A DNA stretch of 64,000 bases from Rhodococcoides trifolii (lineage in GTDB: Bacteria; Actinomycetota; Actinomycetes; Mycobacteriales; Mycobacteriaceae). The notes beneath the pieces are model-generated. The model did not search any database, was not told the DNA's origin, and worked only from the letters and a program-made list of their open reading frames with translations. The position numbers and the translations under genes are program-made. The DNA lies in NCBI RefSeq assembly GCF_014635345.1, contig NZ_BMCU01000005.1:1-64000 (forward strand), written 5' to 3'. Shown piece after piece: positions 1 through 7,628 of this stretch; the first letter of the stretch is position 1, and each line of letters begins with the position of its first letter.

Positions 1-1155
1 GCGGCGGCCGTGCGCGACGGGGTGATCACCGACGAGCATGTGTCGATCGTGAGCAAGTTCTTCACGGAGCTGTCCGAGGAGGTGGACCTCGAGACCCGCG
101 CGCACGCGGAGGCGCAGTTGGGTGCGTTGTGCCGGTCGTTGCGGCCGCGGGAGTTCGAGGCGGCGGCGGATCGGTTGGCGCGGTTGATCGACGAGGACGG
201 CCCGGAGCCGAAGGACAAGAAGGACAAAGAACGCACGCCGTTCGTGACGTTCGGAAAGCAGGGCAAGGACGGGTTGACACCGGCACGGGGTCTGCTCGAT
301 TCGGAGATGTTGGCGGCGGCGCAGGCGTTGGATGCGAAGTACGGCAAGCCCGGAGCGAAACCCACCGACACCGACGACGACGTTGCCGGCGGGAACAAGA
401 GCAACCAGGACGGGAAGCCGGGCGCAGACCTCGAGCTGGACCTCGACGACACGGACGACGACGTCACCGACGTCGACGGAACGGACGCCGACACCGCGTC
501 CCCTACCCCCGCCGACCCACCCCGCTGGGATCTGCGTTCCGCCGGTGAACGTCGCCACGACGCGCTGAAGGTCATCCTGCGCAGCTACCTCGCGTCGGGG
601 CGAGCGGGGAAGCACCGAGGGGTCGCGTGTGCGCCGATCGTGACGATGACGTTGGCGCAGTTGGAGGCGGCGTCGGGGATGGCGATCACCGCGACGGGGT
701 CGAGCATCGCGGTGCGTGATGCGCTGCGGATGGCGTCGGGTCAGCACGCGTTCCTGCTGCTGCTCGACCAGCACGAACGGCCGTTGTATCTGGGGCGGAC
801 CAGGAGGTTGGGCAGCGAGGACCAGCGGTTGGTGCTCTACGCGACCGAACGAGGCTGCAGTTTCCCCGGGTGCAGCAAACCTGGGGTGTGGTGCCAGGTC
901 CACCACACCGATGAATGGGTGGTCGACGACGGGATGACCGACATCGACACTCTCACCTTGGCGTGCGAGGAGCATCACCGCATCGTCGGGCCGGGGGACA
1001 ACGACTGGGCGACAACGATTGCCGGCGACGATCACCCCTATCCGGGGCGAACACTCTGGCACCCACCGAAAGCATGGGACAGTTCTCGGACCGGGCGGGT
1101 GAACCACTTCCACCACCCACAAGAGCTGCTGTACCCACCGAAAGAGCAACGCTGA
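1..1155 (+). CDS. DUF222 / HNH endonuclease-domain protein (13E12 family), 5' truncated
   Basis: The reading frame is open from the first base of the window, so the true start lies upstream; only the last 384 codons are present. The C-terminal third carries an HNH-type zinc/nuclease motif: two cysteines in CSFPGCSK, then WCQVHHTDEW, then CEEHHRIV. This is the architecture of the actinobacterial DUF222-HNH proteins, which include the M. tuberculosis 13E12 repeat-family proteins. They are often multicopy and are suspected mobile or repeat-associated nucleases; the biological role is not established. Between the DUF222-like part and the HNH part lies a strongly acidic linker with runs of Asp and Thr (around bases 360-530). 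A hairpin 28 bases after the stop probably ends the transcript. Confidence 0.85.
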   Translation, partial: AAAVRDGVITDEHVSIVSKFFTELSEEVDLETRAHAEAQLGALCRSLRPREFEAAADRLARLIDEDGPEPKDKKDKERTPFVTFGKQGKDGLTPARGLLDSEMLAAAQALDAKYGKPGAKPTDTDDDVAGGNKSNQDGKPGADLELDLDDTDDDVTDVDGTDADTASPTPADPPRWDLRSAGERRHDALKVILRSYLASGRAGKHRGVACAPIVTMTLAQLEAASGMAITATGSSIAVRDALRMASGQHAFLLLLDQHERPLYLGRTRRLGSEDQRLVLYATERGCSFPGCSKPGVWCQVHHTDEWVVDDGMTDIDTLTLACEEHHRIVGPGDNDWATTIAGDDHPYPGRTLWHPPKAWDSSRTGRVNHFHHPQELLYPPKEQR

Positions 1156-1182
1156 CAACAACTCCTGAGGGAGTGGTCTGTC

Positions 1183-1209
1183 CTCACCCCGGTGTCGAAC
1201 CGGGGTGAG
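1183..1209 (+). terminator. Hairpin after the HNH gene
   Basis: A perfect 10-bp stem (CTCACCCCGG at 1183-1192 with CCGGGGTGAG at 1200-1209) encloses a 7-base loop. There is no U-tract, as is usual in high-GC actinobacteria. It follows the HNH gene stop by 28 bases and argues against placing the next gene's start at the GTG at 1205, which lies inside the stem. Confidence 0.55.
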
Positions 1210-1219
1210 TAGCCTCGAT

Positions 1220-2047
1220 GGCGTGGAAGAAGGAGTTCCCAGCCAGACGGCCCTGGCGACCGCCCGTGCGCGCGCCGATCACCAGGTCCTCGATCGCGCC
1301 GCAATTCTCGACGATCCGTTCGTCGAACGCCTCATCCGTGGTGTACAACAGTCGGTGTTTGCCAGCGACCGACCGCGGCGGCTGTTCTTCGCCGCCCGCG
1401 CTCGATTTGCCGAAGACTGCGTCGCAACCGCTCACGACGCGGGCGTGCGGCAGGTCGTGATCTTGGGCGCCGGTCTGGACACCTTCGGTTTCCGCCACTC
1501 ACACCGTGGCTTACAGACCTTCGAGGTGGATCATCCGGCGACCCAAGCGTGGAAGCGCGGACGACTGATGGATGCCGGAATCGATGTCCCCGCGGCGGTG
1601 ACCTTCGTACCGGTCGATTTCGAGACCGACTCACTTACAAGAGCATTGGAACACAACGGGTTTCGGAGTACAGAGCCTGCCGTGTTCGTCTGGCTCGGCG
1701 TCGTGTTCTACCTGACTCCAGACGCCGCACTCTCCACACTCGAGTACGTGGCCGGTCAGCCTCATCCCACGGAAGTCGTATTCGACTATTTACAACCCGC
1801 ACACACAGACGAGAGTCGCGAACACCTGCAGGCACGCGCAGACCGCCTGGCCGCCGCAGGCGAGGCGTGGCACACCTACTTCACACCCGACGACCTTGCG
1901 AGACAGTTACGTGTTCTTGGGTTCACTCACATCGAGGATCGCTCCGCTGCCGAGCTCGTCGACAGCTACAGCGGCGAGTTGACTCGGTTCGTGAACGACA
2001 TTCCGGACCAGCTGCGCGCGAGTCGCATCGTTCGAGCTCAGCTGTAG
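1220..2047 (+). CDS. SAM-dependent methyltransferase, LCM (leucine carboxyl methyltransferase)-like family
   Basis: The protein has about 275 residues, with the SAM-binding motif I VVILGAGLDTFGFR followed by an acidic strand end (TFEVDHPATQ). It belongs to the class I methyltransferases related to leucine carboxyl methyltransferase and the mycobacterial 'putative SAM-dependent methyltransferase' family, whose substrates are mostly unknown. The chosen GTG start gives an N-terminus (VEEGVPSQTALATARARADH) typical of the family. An in-frame GTG at 1205 is possible but sits inside the preceding hairpin. No Shine-Dalgarno sequence is evident. It stands alone, with the converging TMEM175-like gene 16 bases downstream. 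Confidence 0.82.
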   Translation, partial: GVEEGVPSQTALATARARADHQVLDRAAILDDPFVERLIRGVQQSVFASDRPRRLFFAARARFAEDCVATAHDAGVRQVVILGAGLDTFGFRHSHRGLQTFEVDHPATQAWKRGRLMDAGIDVPAAVTFVPVDFETDSLTRALEHNGFRSTEPAVFVWLGVVFYLTPDAALSTLEYVAGQPHPTEVVFDYLQPAHTDESREHLQARADRLAAAGEAWHTYFTPDDLARQLRVLGFTHIEDRSAAELVDSYSGELTRFVNDIPDQLRASRIVRAQL

Positions 2048-2063
2048 GTATGCCGCAGCGCGA

Positions 2064-2657
2064 CTATCGACGAAACGACGACGCGGCCCTGGTCACCGGC
2101 CGCTCGAGGAACAGCGCAACGAGGGAGAACAGGCCGACGGGAGTGAACGACAGGGCGAACGCGGCGAGCATCAGAACGAACGTGATCACAGCATGCCCGA
2201 CAGGCACAGAACCCCGCTCCTCCTCCACCTCGAGTTCAGGGGTGCGCCTGACGATGATGCGAGTCAGCATGGTGGCACCGGTCGCCAGCGCGATGGTGCC
2301 GACGTAGATGCTGGCCGATCCAGGGAACTCCTGGCTTCCCTTGGCGATGAGATTGCTCGGGAACGGAAGGAAGACAACGGAAATGAGCCAGAGGAAGTTC
2401 ACCGCCAGCAGCGGGGTGGTGTAGCCGACGAGTGTCCGGAAAATGCCGTGCTGCACCACCCAGAGCCGACAGATCACGGCGAACGTCAGCACGAAGGCCC
2501 AGAGTTCGTCGCTGTGGTCGAGCAGCAGTGCGAACGCGTTCTGCCCTTGATCGGGCGTCGCGTTGTCGACCAGAGGGAGTATCAGCAACGTGGCTGCAAT
2601 AGCGACCACCGCATCGCTGAAGTTGACGACGCGATCGAAGCCGCGGTGGTAGACCAT
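2064..2657 (-). CDS. TMEM175 family (DUF1211) potassium channel-like membrane protein
   Basis: About 197 residues. The N-terminus RVVNFSDAVVAIAATLLIL matches the FSDAVxAIAxTLL signature of the first helix of bacterial TMEM175 channels, in which the helix lines the potassium pore. Five further hydrophobic segments follow, giving the six-helix single-repeat form typical of bacteria. The upstream frame is open, but the ATG at 2657 fits the family's usual start, and the divergent permease begins only 33 bases away. Potassium selectivity is known for characterised bacterial relatives and is inferred here. Confidence 0.85.
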   Translation of the reverse strand: MVYHRGFDRVVNFSDAVVAIAATLLILPLVDNATPDQGQNAFALLLDHSDELWAFVLTFAVICRLWVVQHGIFRTLVGYTTPLLAVNFLWLISVVFLPFPSNLIAKGSQEFPGSASIYVGTIALATGATMLTRIIVRRTPELEVEEERGSVPVGHAVITFVLMLAAFALSFTPVGLFSLVALFLERPVTRAASSFRR

Positions 2658-2690
2658 GTGGCCATTGTGCGTCAAGGTAGCTTGCAAGGT

Positions 2691-4118
2691 ATGACGAGCG
2701 CGCCCGACGACCGCAGAACGCTGACCACCGGTCGCGTGGTATTCCTCGTCATCGCCGCGGCCGCGCCGATGGCCGCCATGATCGGCAACGTCCCTCTCGC
2801 ACTGATTCGCGGAAACGGTGCCGGTCTTCCTGCCGCATTCCTTCTGAGTTCGGTTGTACTGCTGTGTTTCTCGGTCGGTTTCTCCGCGATCAGCCAACAG
2901 GTGTTCAACACCGGGGCGTTCTACACCTATGTCGGTTTGGCACTGGGCAAGCCCCCCGGCGTCGCTGCGGCATACGTCGCGGTCGTGGCCTACATGTCGC
3001 TTGCGTGTGGCCTGTCTGCCGCATTCGGGTATTTCACCCGATTGGTCCTGTTGGATTCCGGAATCGACATTCCCTGGTACGTATTCACTGCGGTTTCCAT
3101 TGCCATCGTGGCGACGCTCGGCTTCCGCAACGCGGACCTGTCCGCCAAGGTGCTCGGCGTTCTGATGGCTCTCGAATTCGCTTTCCTGACGCTGTTCGAT
3201 CTGTTGGTGGTCTCGAACAAGGGCTCTGCCGCCCTCCCCCTCGAGTCGTTCACGCCCACGCAGGTGTTCAGCGGATCCCTCGGCATCGCAATGATGTTCG
3301 CGTTCTCGAGCTTCATCGGCTTCGAATCCGCTGCGCTGTACGGGGAAGAAACCAAGGATCCGAGACGTAGCATCCCGCGTGCGACCTACATCGCGGTGTC
3401 GGTCATCGCCGTCTTCTACGTCCTCACCAGCTGGATCATCGTCGGCGCCGCGGGAGGAGCCAACGCATCCGACTTGGCGCGCACGGAATTGGGCAACCTG
3501 TTGTTCACCCTCGCGCGTGAGTACGGCGGAGTCGTCCTCTACGACGGAACCGCAATCCTTCTGTGCACCAGCGTTCTTGCGTCCTATCTCGCTTTACACA
3601 ACGCGGCCAGTCGATACCTGTTCGCCATGGGATACGAGCGGGTGCTGCCATCGACGCTGGGCCGCTTCCACCCCAAGCACTTCAGTCCGCACATCGGCAG
3701 CATGACCGTCACCGCGATCACCGCGGTAGTGATCGCGGTCTTCGCGATCGCGGGATCGGACCCCTACCTGGTCGTCGCAGCCGGCGCGATCGGCCTCGGA
3801 ACGCTGGGCATCATTGCGCTCCAAGCGTCGACGGCTCTCTCGGTGGTCGTGTTCTTCTGGAACCGTGACGACGGATCGCTCTGGCGCACCAAGATTGCGC
3901 CGACGATCGGGTTCATCGGGCTCGCCTCCGGACTCGTCCTCGCCGGAATCCATTACAGCACTCTCACCGGATCCGACTCCGCTGTCGTCAACGCGATACC
4001 GGTGGTTCTGATTCTGGTGGCACTGGCAGGTGTCGTCGTCGCGCTGCGCATCCGTCACGTCTCGCCGGAGAGGTACAAGAGCGTCGCGGCAGCCACGTTG
4101 AGAACGCCCAACACGTAA
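2691..4118 (+). CDS. APC superfamily amino acid permease
   Basis: A 475-residue, very hydrophobic protein with about twelve predicted helices. The first carries the glycine-containing unwound motif usual for amino acid-polyamine-organocation transporters, here VIAAAAPMAAMIGN. The stretch FSSFIGFESAALYGEETKDPRRSIPRA (written here only as FIGFESAALYGEE plus a downstream DPRRSIPRA) is the classic APC helix-6/loop signature. It is likely a proton-coupled amino acid importer of the inner membrane; the substrate cannot be told. The ATG at 2691 is preceded by a weak GCAAGG. It diverges from the TMEM175-like gene across 33 bases, so the two promoters must overlap. Confidence 0.85.
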   Translation: MTSAPDDRRTLTTGRVVFLVIAAAAPMAAMIGNVPLALIRGNGAGLPAAFLLSSVVLLCFSVGFSAISQQVFNTGAFYTYVGLALGKPPGVAAAYVAVVAYMSLACGLSAAFGYFTRLVLLDSGIDIPWYVFTAVSIAIVATLGFRNADLSAKVLGVLMALEFAFLTLFDLLVVSNKGSAALPLESFTPTQVFSGSLGIAMMFAFSSFIGFESAALYGEETKDPRRSIPRATYIAVSVIAVFYVLTSWIIVGAAGGANASDLARTELGNLLFTLAREYGGVVLYDGTAILLCTSVLASYLALHNAASRYLFAMGYERVLPSTLGRFHPKHFSPHIGSMTVTAITAVVIAVFAIAGSDPYLVVAAGAIGLGTLGIIALQASTALSVVVFFWNRDDGSLWRTKIAPTIGFIGLASGLVLAGIHYSTLTGSDSAVVNAIPVVLILVALAGVVVALRIRHVSPERYKSVAAATLRTPNT

Positions 4119-4197
4119 CGCACGGTCGGTTCTGTGCGACACTGCTCGCAGCACATCACTCGCGGGGGTCGGTGACACTTCGACGAAAGCGCCCGCC

Positions 4198-4668
4198 GTG
4201 AATCTCCGACACCTCGCCGTCGCATCCGCACTGCTGTTTCTCGCGGGCTGCGCGTCCACCGATTCCTCGGAACCGGTGGTCCCCAGCGTTTCGCCGCTCC
4301 CCACCGTCACCTCGACGACAGCCACCACCGCCAGAACCACCACCCCGACGCCGACCACCACGACCACCACCGTTGCTCCGGTCAACACCACGTCCGCGGA
4401 GGTGATCGTCGTACCGCCACCGGCGGATGCCGACGTCGATCTGGACAGGCCGTACGTTCCAGCCCTGGCCCCGGTCCCGTTCGTGGCCCCCGCACCCGCG
4501 CCTGCTCGCGCACCCGAACCTGCTCCCGCCCCGGTGGCTCCTGCATCGGTGTCGTACGGAAGTTGCGCAGACGTGCGGGCCGCAGGTGCGGCGCCTATCT
4601 ACGTCGGCGACCCCGGTTACTCGACCAAGCTCGACCGAGACAAGGACGGCGTGGCCTGCGAAACCTGA
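4198..4668 (+). CDS. Secreted lipoprotein with C-terminal Excalibur calcium-binding domain
   Basis: 156 residues from a GTG start. Residues 1-20 form a lipoprotein signal peptide ending in the lipobox LAGC. A long Thr/Pro/Ala/Val-rich low-complexity stretch follows, as in cell-wall-spanning linkers. The last 38 residues form an Excalibur domain: GSCADVRAAG, then YSTKLDRDKDGVACE. The DxDxDG loop plus the paired cysteines are diagnostic of this extracellular calcium-binding module. The partner or enzymatic role is unknown. A small hydrolase or nuclease domain often accompanies Excalibur, but none is seen here. Confidence 0.85.
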   Translation: MNLRHLAVASALLFLAGCASTDSSEPVVPSVSPLPTVTSTTATTARTTTPTPTTTTTTVAPVNTTSAEVIVVPPPADADVDLDRPYVPALAPVPFVAPAPAPARAPEPAPAPVAPASVSYGSCADVRAAGAAPIYVGDPGYSTKLDRDKDGVACET

Positions 4669-4698
4669 TTCGGGTGAGCAGCAACACCCCCGCGACCT

Positions 4699-4728
4699 GT
4701 CAGACAACCGGCACGGTGCGGGTATAGT
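4699..4728 (+). promoter_or_regulatory. Probable promoter of the DEAD-box helicase gene
   Basis: A good -10 hexamer TATAGT (4723-4728) lies 18 bases after a weak -35 TGTCAG (4699-4704). Transcription from here would give an untranslated leader of about 170 bases ahead of the helicase start chosen at 4906. Long leaders are common on cold-inducible DEAD-box helicase genes. Confidence 0.45.
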
Positions 4729-4905
4729 CGTTCGTGTCGCGCCATGGTGCGCGGCCAACGTCGTGGAAACGCATCCCCACGGGGACGAGTCGGTACCCAC
4801 CGCACGAGCTCTTCTTACGGCGATCGGAACTGCCCACCGGCAGTCTCGCCAGTTGCGCGCTCGAAGTCGGGCGCGCCGATGCCCCGAAAGGCAATCGAAC
4901 TCTTC

Positions 4906-6297
4906 ATGACTTCTGTTTCAAGCCCTACCTTTGCGTCCCTCGGTGTCAGTGAGCGTCTCGTTCGCGCATTGACCTCCGCCGGAATCAAGGAGCCTTTCCC
5001 CATCCAGGCCGACACCCTTCCCGACACGCTCGCAGGACGCGACGTGCTCGGGCGCGGAAAGACCGGCAGCGGAAAGACTCTCGCGTTCGCCATCCCGATG
5101 ATTTCGCGACTCGGCGACAGCGCCAAGGGAGTTCGGCCCGCGGGCCGTCCCCGCGGATTGATCCTCGCCCCCACTCGTGAGTTGGCAACCCAGATCGCCG
5201 CTGCGCTCGAACCTCTTGCCATGGCGGCGAATTTGCGGGTCACCACGATCTTCGGCGGTGTCTCGCAGGCCCGCCAGACCACTGCGCTCAGCCGCGGTGT
5301 CGACATCGTCGTCGCCTGCCCCGGCCGCCTCGAGGATTTGATGCAGCAGCGCTTCGTCAACCTCGACGACGTCGAGATCACCGTGCTCGACGAAGCCGAC
5401 CACATGGCCGACCTCGGCTTCCTGCCCGGCGTCACCCGCATCATGACCGCGACCCCGTCGCACGGGCAGCGCCTGCTGTTCTCGGCCACGCTGGACAACG
5501 GCGTCGACAAGCTGGTCAAGCGGTTCCTGAGCAACCCCGTCCAGCATTCGGTCGACGACGAGAACTCGCCGGTCGCCGCGATGACGCACCACATCTTCGA
5601 GGTCGGTGGCGTCGATTCGAAGAAGGCACTGGTGCAGCGCCTGGCGTCCGGCAACGGCCGTCGAATCCTGTTCATGCGCACCAAGCACCAGGCCAAGAAG
5701 CTGGCTCGCCAGCTCACCGAAGCCGGCATCCCGTCCGTCGACCTGCACGGCAACCTCTCGCAGGCTGCACGTGACCGCAACCTGCTCGCGTTCTCGAGCG
5801 GTGACGCACGCGTGCTCGTCGCAACGGACGTCGCCGCCCGCGGTGTGCACGTCGACAACGTCGAGCTGGTCGTGCACGTGGATCCGCCGGCAGAGCACAA
5901 GGCCTACCTGCACCGCAGTGGTCGCACCGCTCGCGCAGGCAGCGCCGGTGACGTGGTCACCGTCGTGCTGCCCGAGCAGCGTCGCGATCTGAACCTGCTG
6001 ATGCGCAAGGCCAAGATCGATGTGGCTCCCACCCGCGTCACCGCCGAATCCGACCAGGTCACGGACTTGGTCGGCGAGGCAGCCGCGTACGTCAAACCCG
6101 CACCCAAGGCTCCCGCCCAGCCGCAGAAGCAAGGCGGCGGACGTGGACACGCAGGTGCAGGCCGTAGTGGTGGCGCACGCGCCGCCGGCGGCGGCACTGC
6201 GGGAGGCGGCGGACGTCGTCGTCGCCCCGCGGGTGGAGGCCGGTCGGGCGGCAGCCAGCCTTACGGTCGCAGCGAATCAGCCGGCTACCGGGGCTGA
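4906..6297 (+). CDS. DEAD-box ATP-dependent RNA helicase (RhlE/CsdA-like)
   Basis: About 463 residues. In order: the Q-motif region (FASLGVSERLV, then PFPIQADTLP), Walker A in GRGKTGSGKT, PTRELA (Ia), DEAD box VLDEADHMADLGF, SAT (III), and the C-terminal RecA lobe with ARGVHVDNV and HRSGRTARAG. The C-terminus is a Gly/Arg-rich basic tail typical of cold-shock RNA helicases that unwind structured mRNA or assist ribosome assembly. I chose the ATG at 4906. The frame is open back to 4744 and another ATG lies at 4879, so an N-terminal extension cannot be excluded. The 3' end overlaps the converging MFS gene by 21 bases. Confidence 0.93.
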   Translation: MTSVSSPTFASLGVSERLVRALTSAGIKEPFPIQADTLPDTLAGRDVLGRGKTGSGKTLAFAIPMISRLGDSAKGVRPAGRPRGLILAPTRELATQIAAALEPLAMAANLRVTTIFGGVSQARQTTALSRGVDIVVACPGRLEDLMQQRFVNLDDVEITVLDEADHMADLGFLPGVTRIMTATPSHGQRLLFSATLDNGVDKLVKRFLSNPVQHSVDDENSPVAAMTHHIFEVGGVDSKKALVQRLASGNGRRILFMRTKHQAKKLARQLTEAGIPSVDLHGNLSQAARDRNLLAFSSGDARVLVATDVAARGVHVDNVELVVHVDPPAEHKAYLHRSGRTARAGSAGDVVTVVLPEQRRDLNLLMRKAKIDVAPTRVTAESDQVTDLVGEAAAYVKPAPKAPAQPQKQGGGRGHAGAGRSGGARAAGGGTAGGGGRRRRPAGGGRSGGSQPYGRSESAGYRG

Positions 6298-7569
6298 CTC
6301 GTCGGCGTCGGAATCGCTCGGTCGACGAGCGATTCCGACGCTGATCACCGCGGCGACGGCACACAACGCTGCCGCGCCGAACCAGGCGTAGGTGTACTGG
6401 CCGGTGGCGTCGCGCACCACGCCGGCCACCACGGAGGCGATGCCGGCACCGATCTGGTGGGCGGCGAACACCCACCCGAACACCAGCGGGCCGCGGGCCC
6501 CGAAGACCTCGCGACACAAAGCGATCGTCGGCGGAACCGTCGCCACCCAGTCGAGTCCGTAGACCACGACGAACAGCGCGATGCTCGGGTGCAGCGAATC
6601 GGACAGCAGCGCCGGCAGGAACAGCAACGCGGCCCCACGGAACGCGTAGTAGGCCCCGAGCAGGATGCGCGGATCGAAGCGGTCGGTGAGCCACCCCGAC
6701 GCGATCGTCCCGACGATGTCGAACACCCCCACCACCGCGAGCAGTCCCGCCGCGGTGGTTTGCGGCATGCCGTGATCGTGTGCCGACGGGATGAAGTGGA
6801 CGCCGATGAGTCCGTTGGTGGTTGCTCCGCAGATTGCGAATCCGGCGACGAGTGCCCAGAACGTCCGGACCCTGCTTGCGTCGACCAGAGCCGAGATGGC
6901 GCGTCGCGCTGGGTTACCCTGTGACGCAACGGGTTCGGGTACCGAGGTGGCGCCGTACGGAAGCAGTCCGACCTCGGCGGGTGAGTTACGAAGGAACGCC
7001 AGGACGAACGGGACGACGGCCAACGCGCCGGCCGCCACGACCAACGACGCAGCTCGCCACCCGACGTTCGTCGCCAGCTGGGCGATGACCGGGAGGAAGA
7101 TCAGCTGGCCCGTCGCACTACCCGCCGTCAGGATGCCCGAGACGAGGCCGCGGCGGCGCACGAACCACCGGTCGGTGACCATGGCGGCGAACACCAGCGC
7201 CATCGAGCCCGTTCCGAGGCCGATCAGGATGCCCCAAGTCAACACGATCTGCCACTGCGCCGTGACGAAGACGCTCGCACCGCTGCCGACGGCGACGACG
7301 GTGAGCGCACAGGCGGTGACGGTCCGAATCCCGAAGCGTTCCATGAGAGCTGCGGCAAACGGTGCCGTCAGACCGAACAGCAGCAGGTTGATACCGACGG
7401 CCGTCGACAGCACACCGCGGGACCACCCGAACTCGTCCTGAATCGGGACCATGAGAACGCTCGGAGCAGCCCGGAACCCGGCAGCACCCACGAGCGCCAG
7501 GAACGCGACCGCGGCGACGATCCACGCGCGGTGAATGCGTGGTGATTCGCTCCCGAGATGCTGTGACAT
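6277..7569 (-). CDS. Major facilitator superfamily transporter (monocarboxylate/oxalate-formate-like)
   Basis: About 430 residues and twelve hydrophobic segments in two halves. The N-terminal segment with PSVLMVPIQDEFGWSRGVLS is typical of the MCT/OFA-like MFS families, where an FGWSR-type motif follows helix 1. The middle loop is charged (PVASQGNPARRAISAL). Substrate is unknown; an organic acid is plausible from family resemblance only. The ATG at 7569 (MSQHLGSESPRIHRAW) was chosen over an upstream in-frame codon because the divergent ECF gene begins at 7629. Confidence 0.85.
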   Translation of the reverse strand: MSQHLGSESPRIHRAWIVAAVAFLALVGAAGFRAAPSVLMVPIQDEFGWSRGVLSTAVGINLLLFGLTAPFAAALMERFGIRTVTACALTVVAVGSGASVFVTAQWQIVLTWGILIGLGTGSMALVFAAMVTDRWFVRRRGLVSGILTAGSATGQLIFLPVIAQLATNVGWRAASLVVAAGALAVVPFVLAFLRNSPAEVGLLPYGATSVPEPVASQGNPARRAISALVDASRVRTFWALVAGFAICGATTNGLIGVHFIPSAHDHGMPQTTAAGLLAVVGVFDIVGTIASGWLTDRFDPRILLGAYYAFRGAALLFLPALLSDSLHPSIALFVVVYGLDWVATVPPTIALCREVFGARGPLVFGWVFAAHQIGAGIASVVAGVVRDATGQYTYAWFGAAALCAVAAVISVGIARRPSDSDADESAPVAG

Positions 7570-7628
7570 CAGACGGGGAGTGTAGCGCCGGGCATGCTGT
7601 ACCGCGCGTCGATGGCACACTCGACAGC

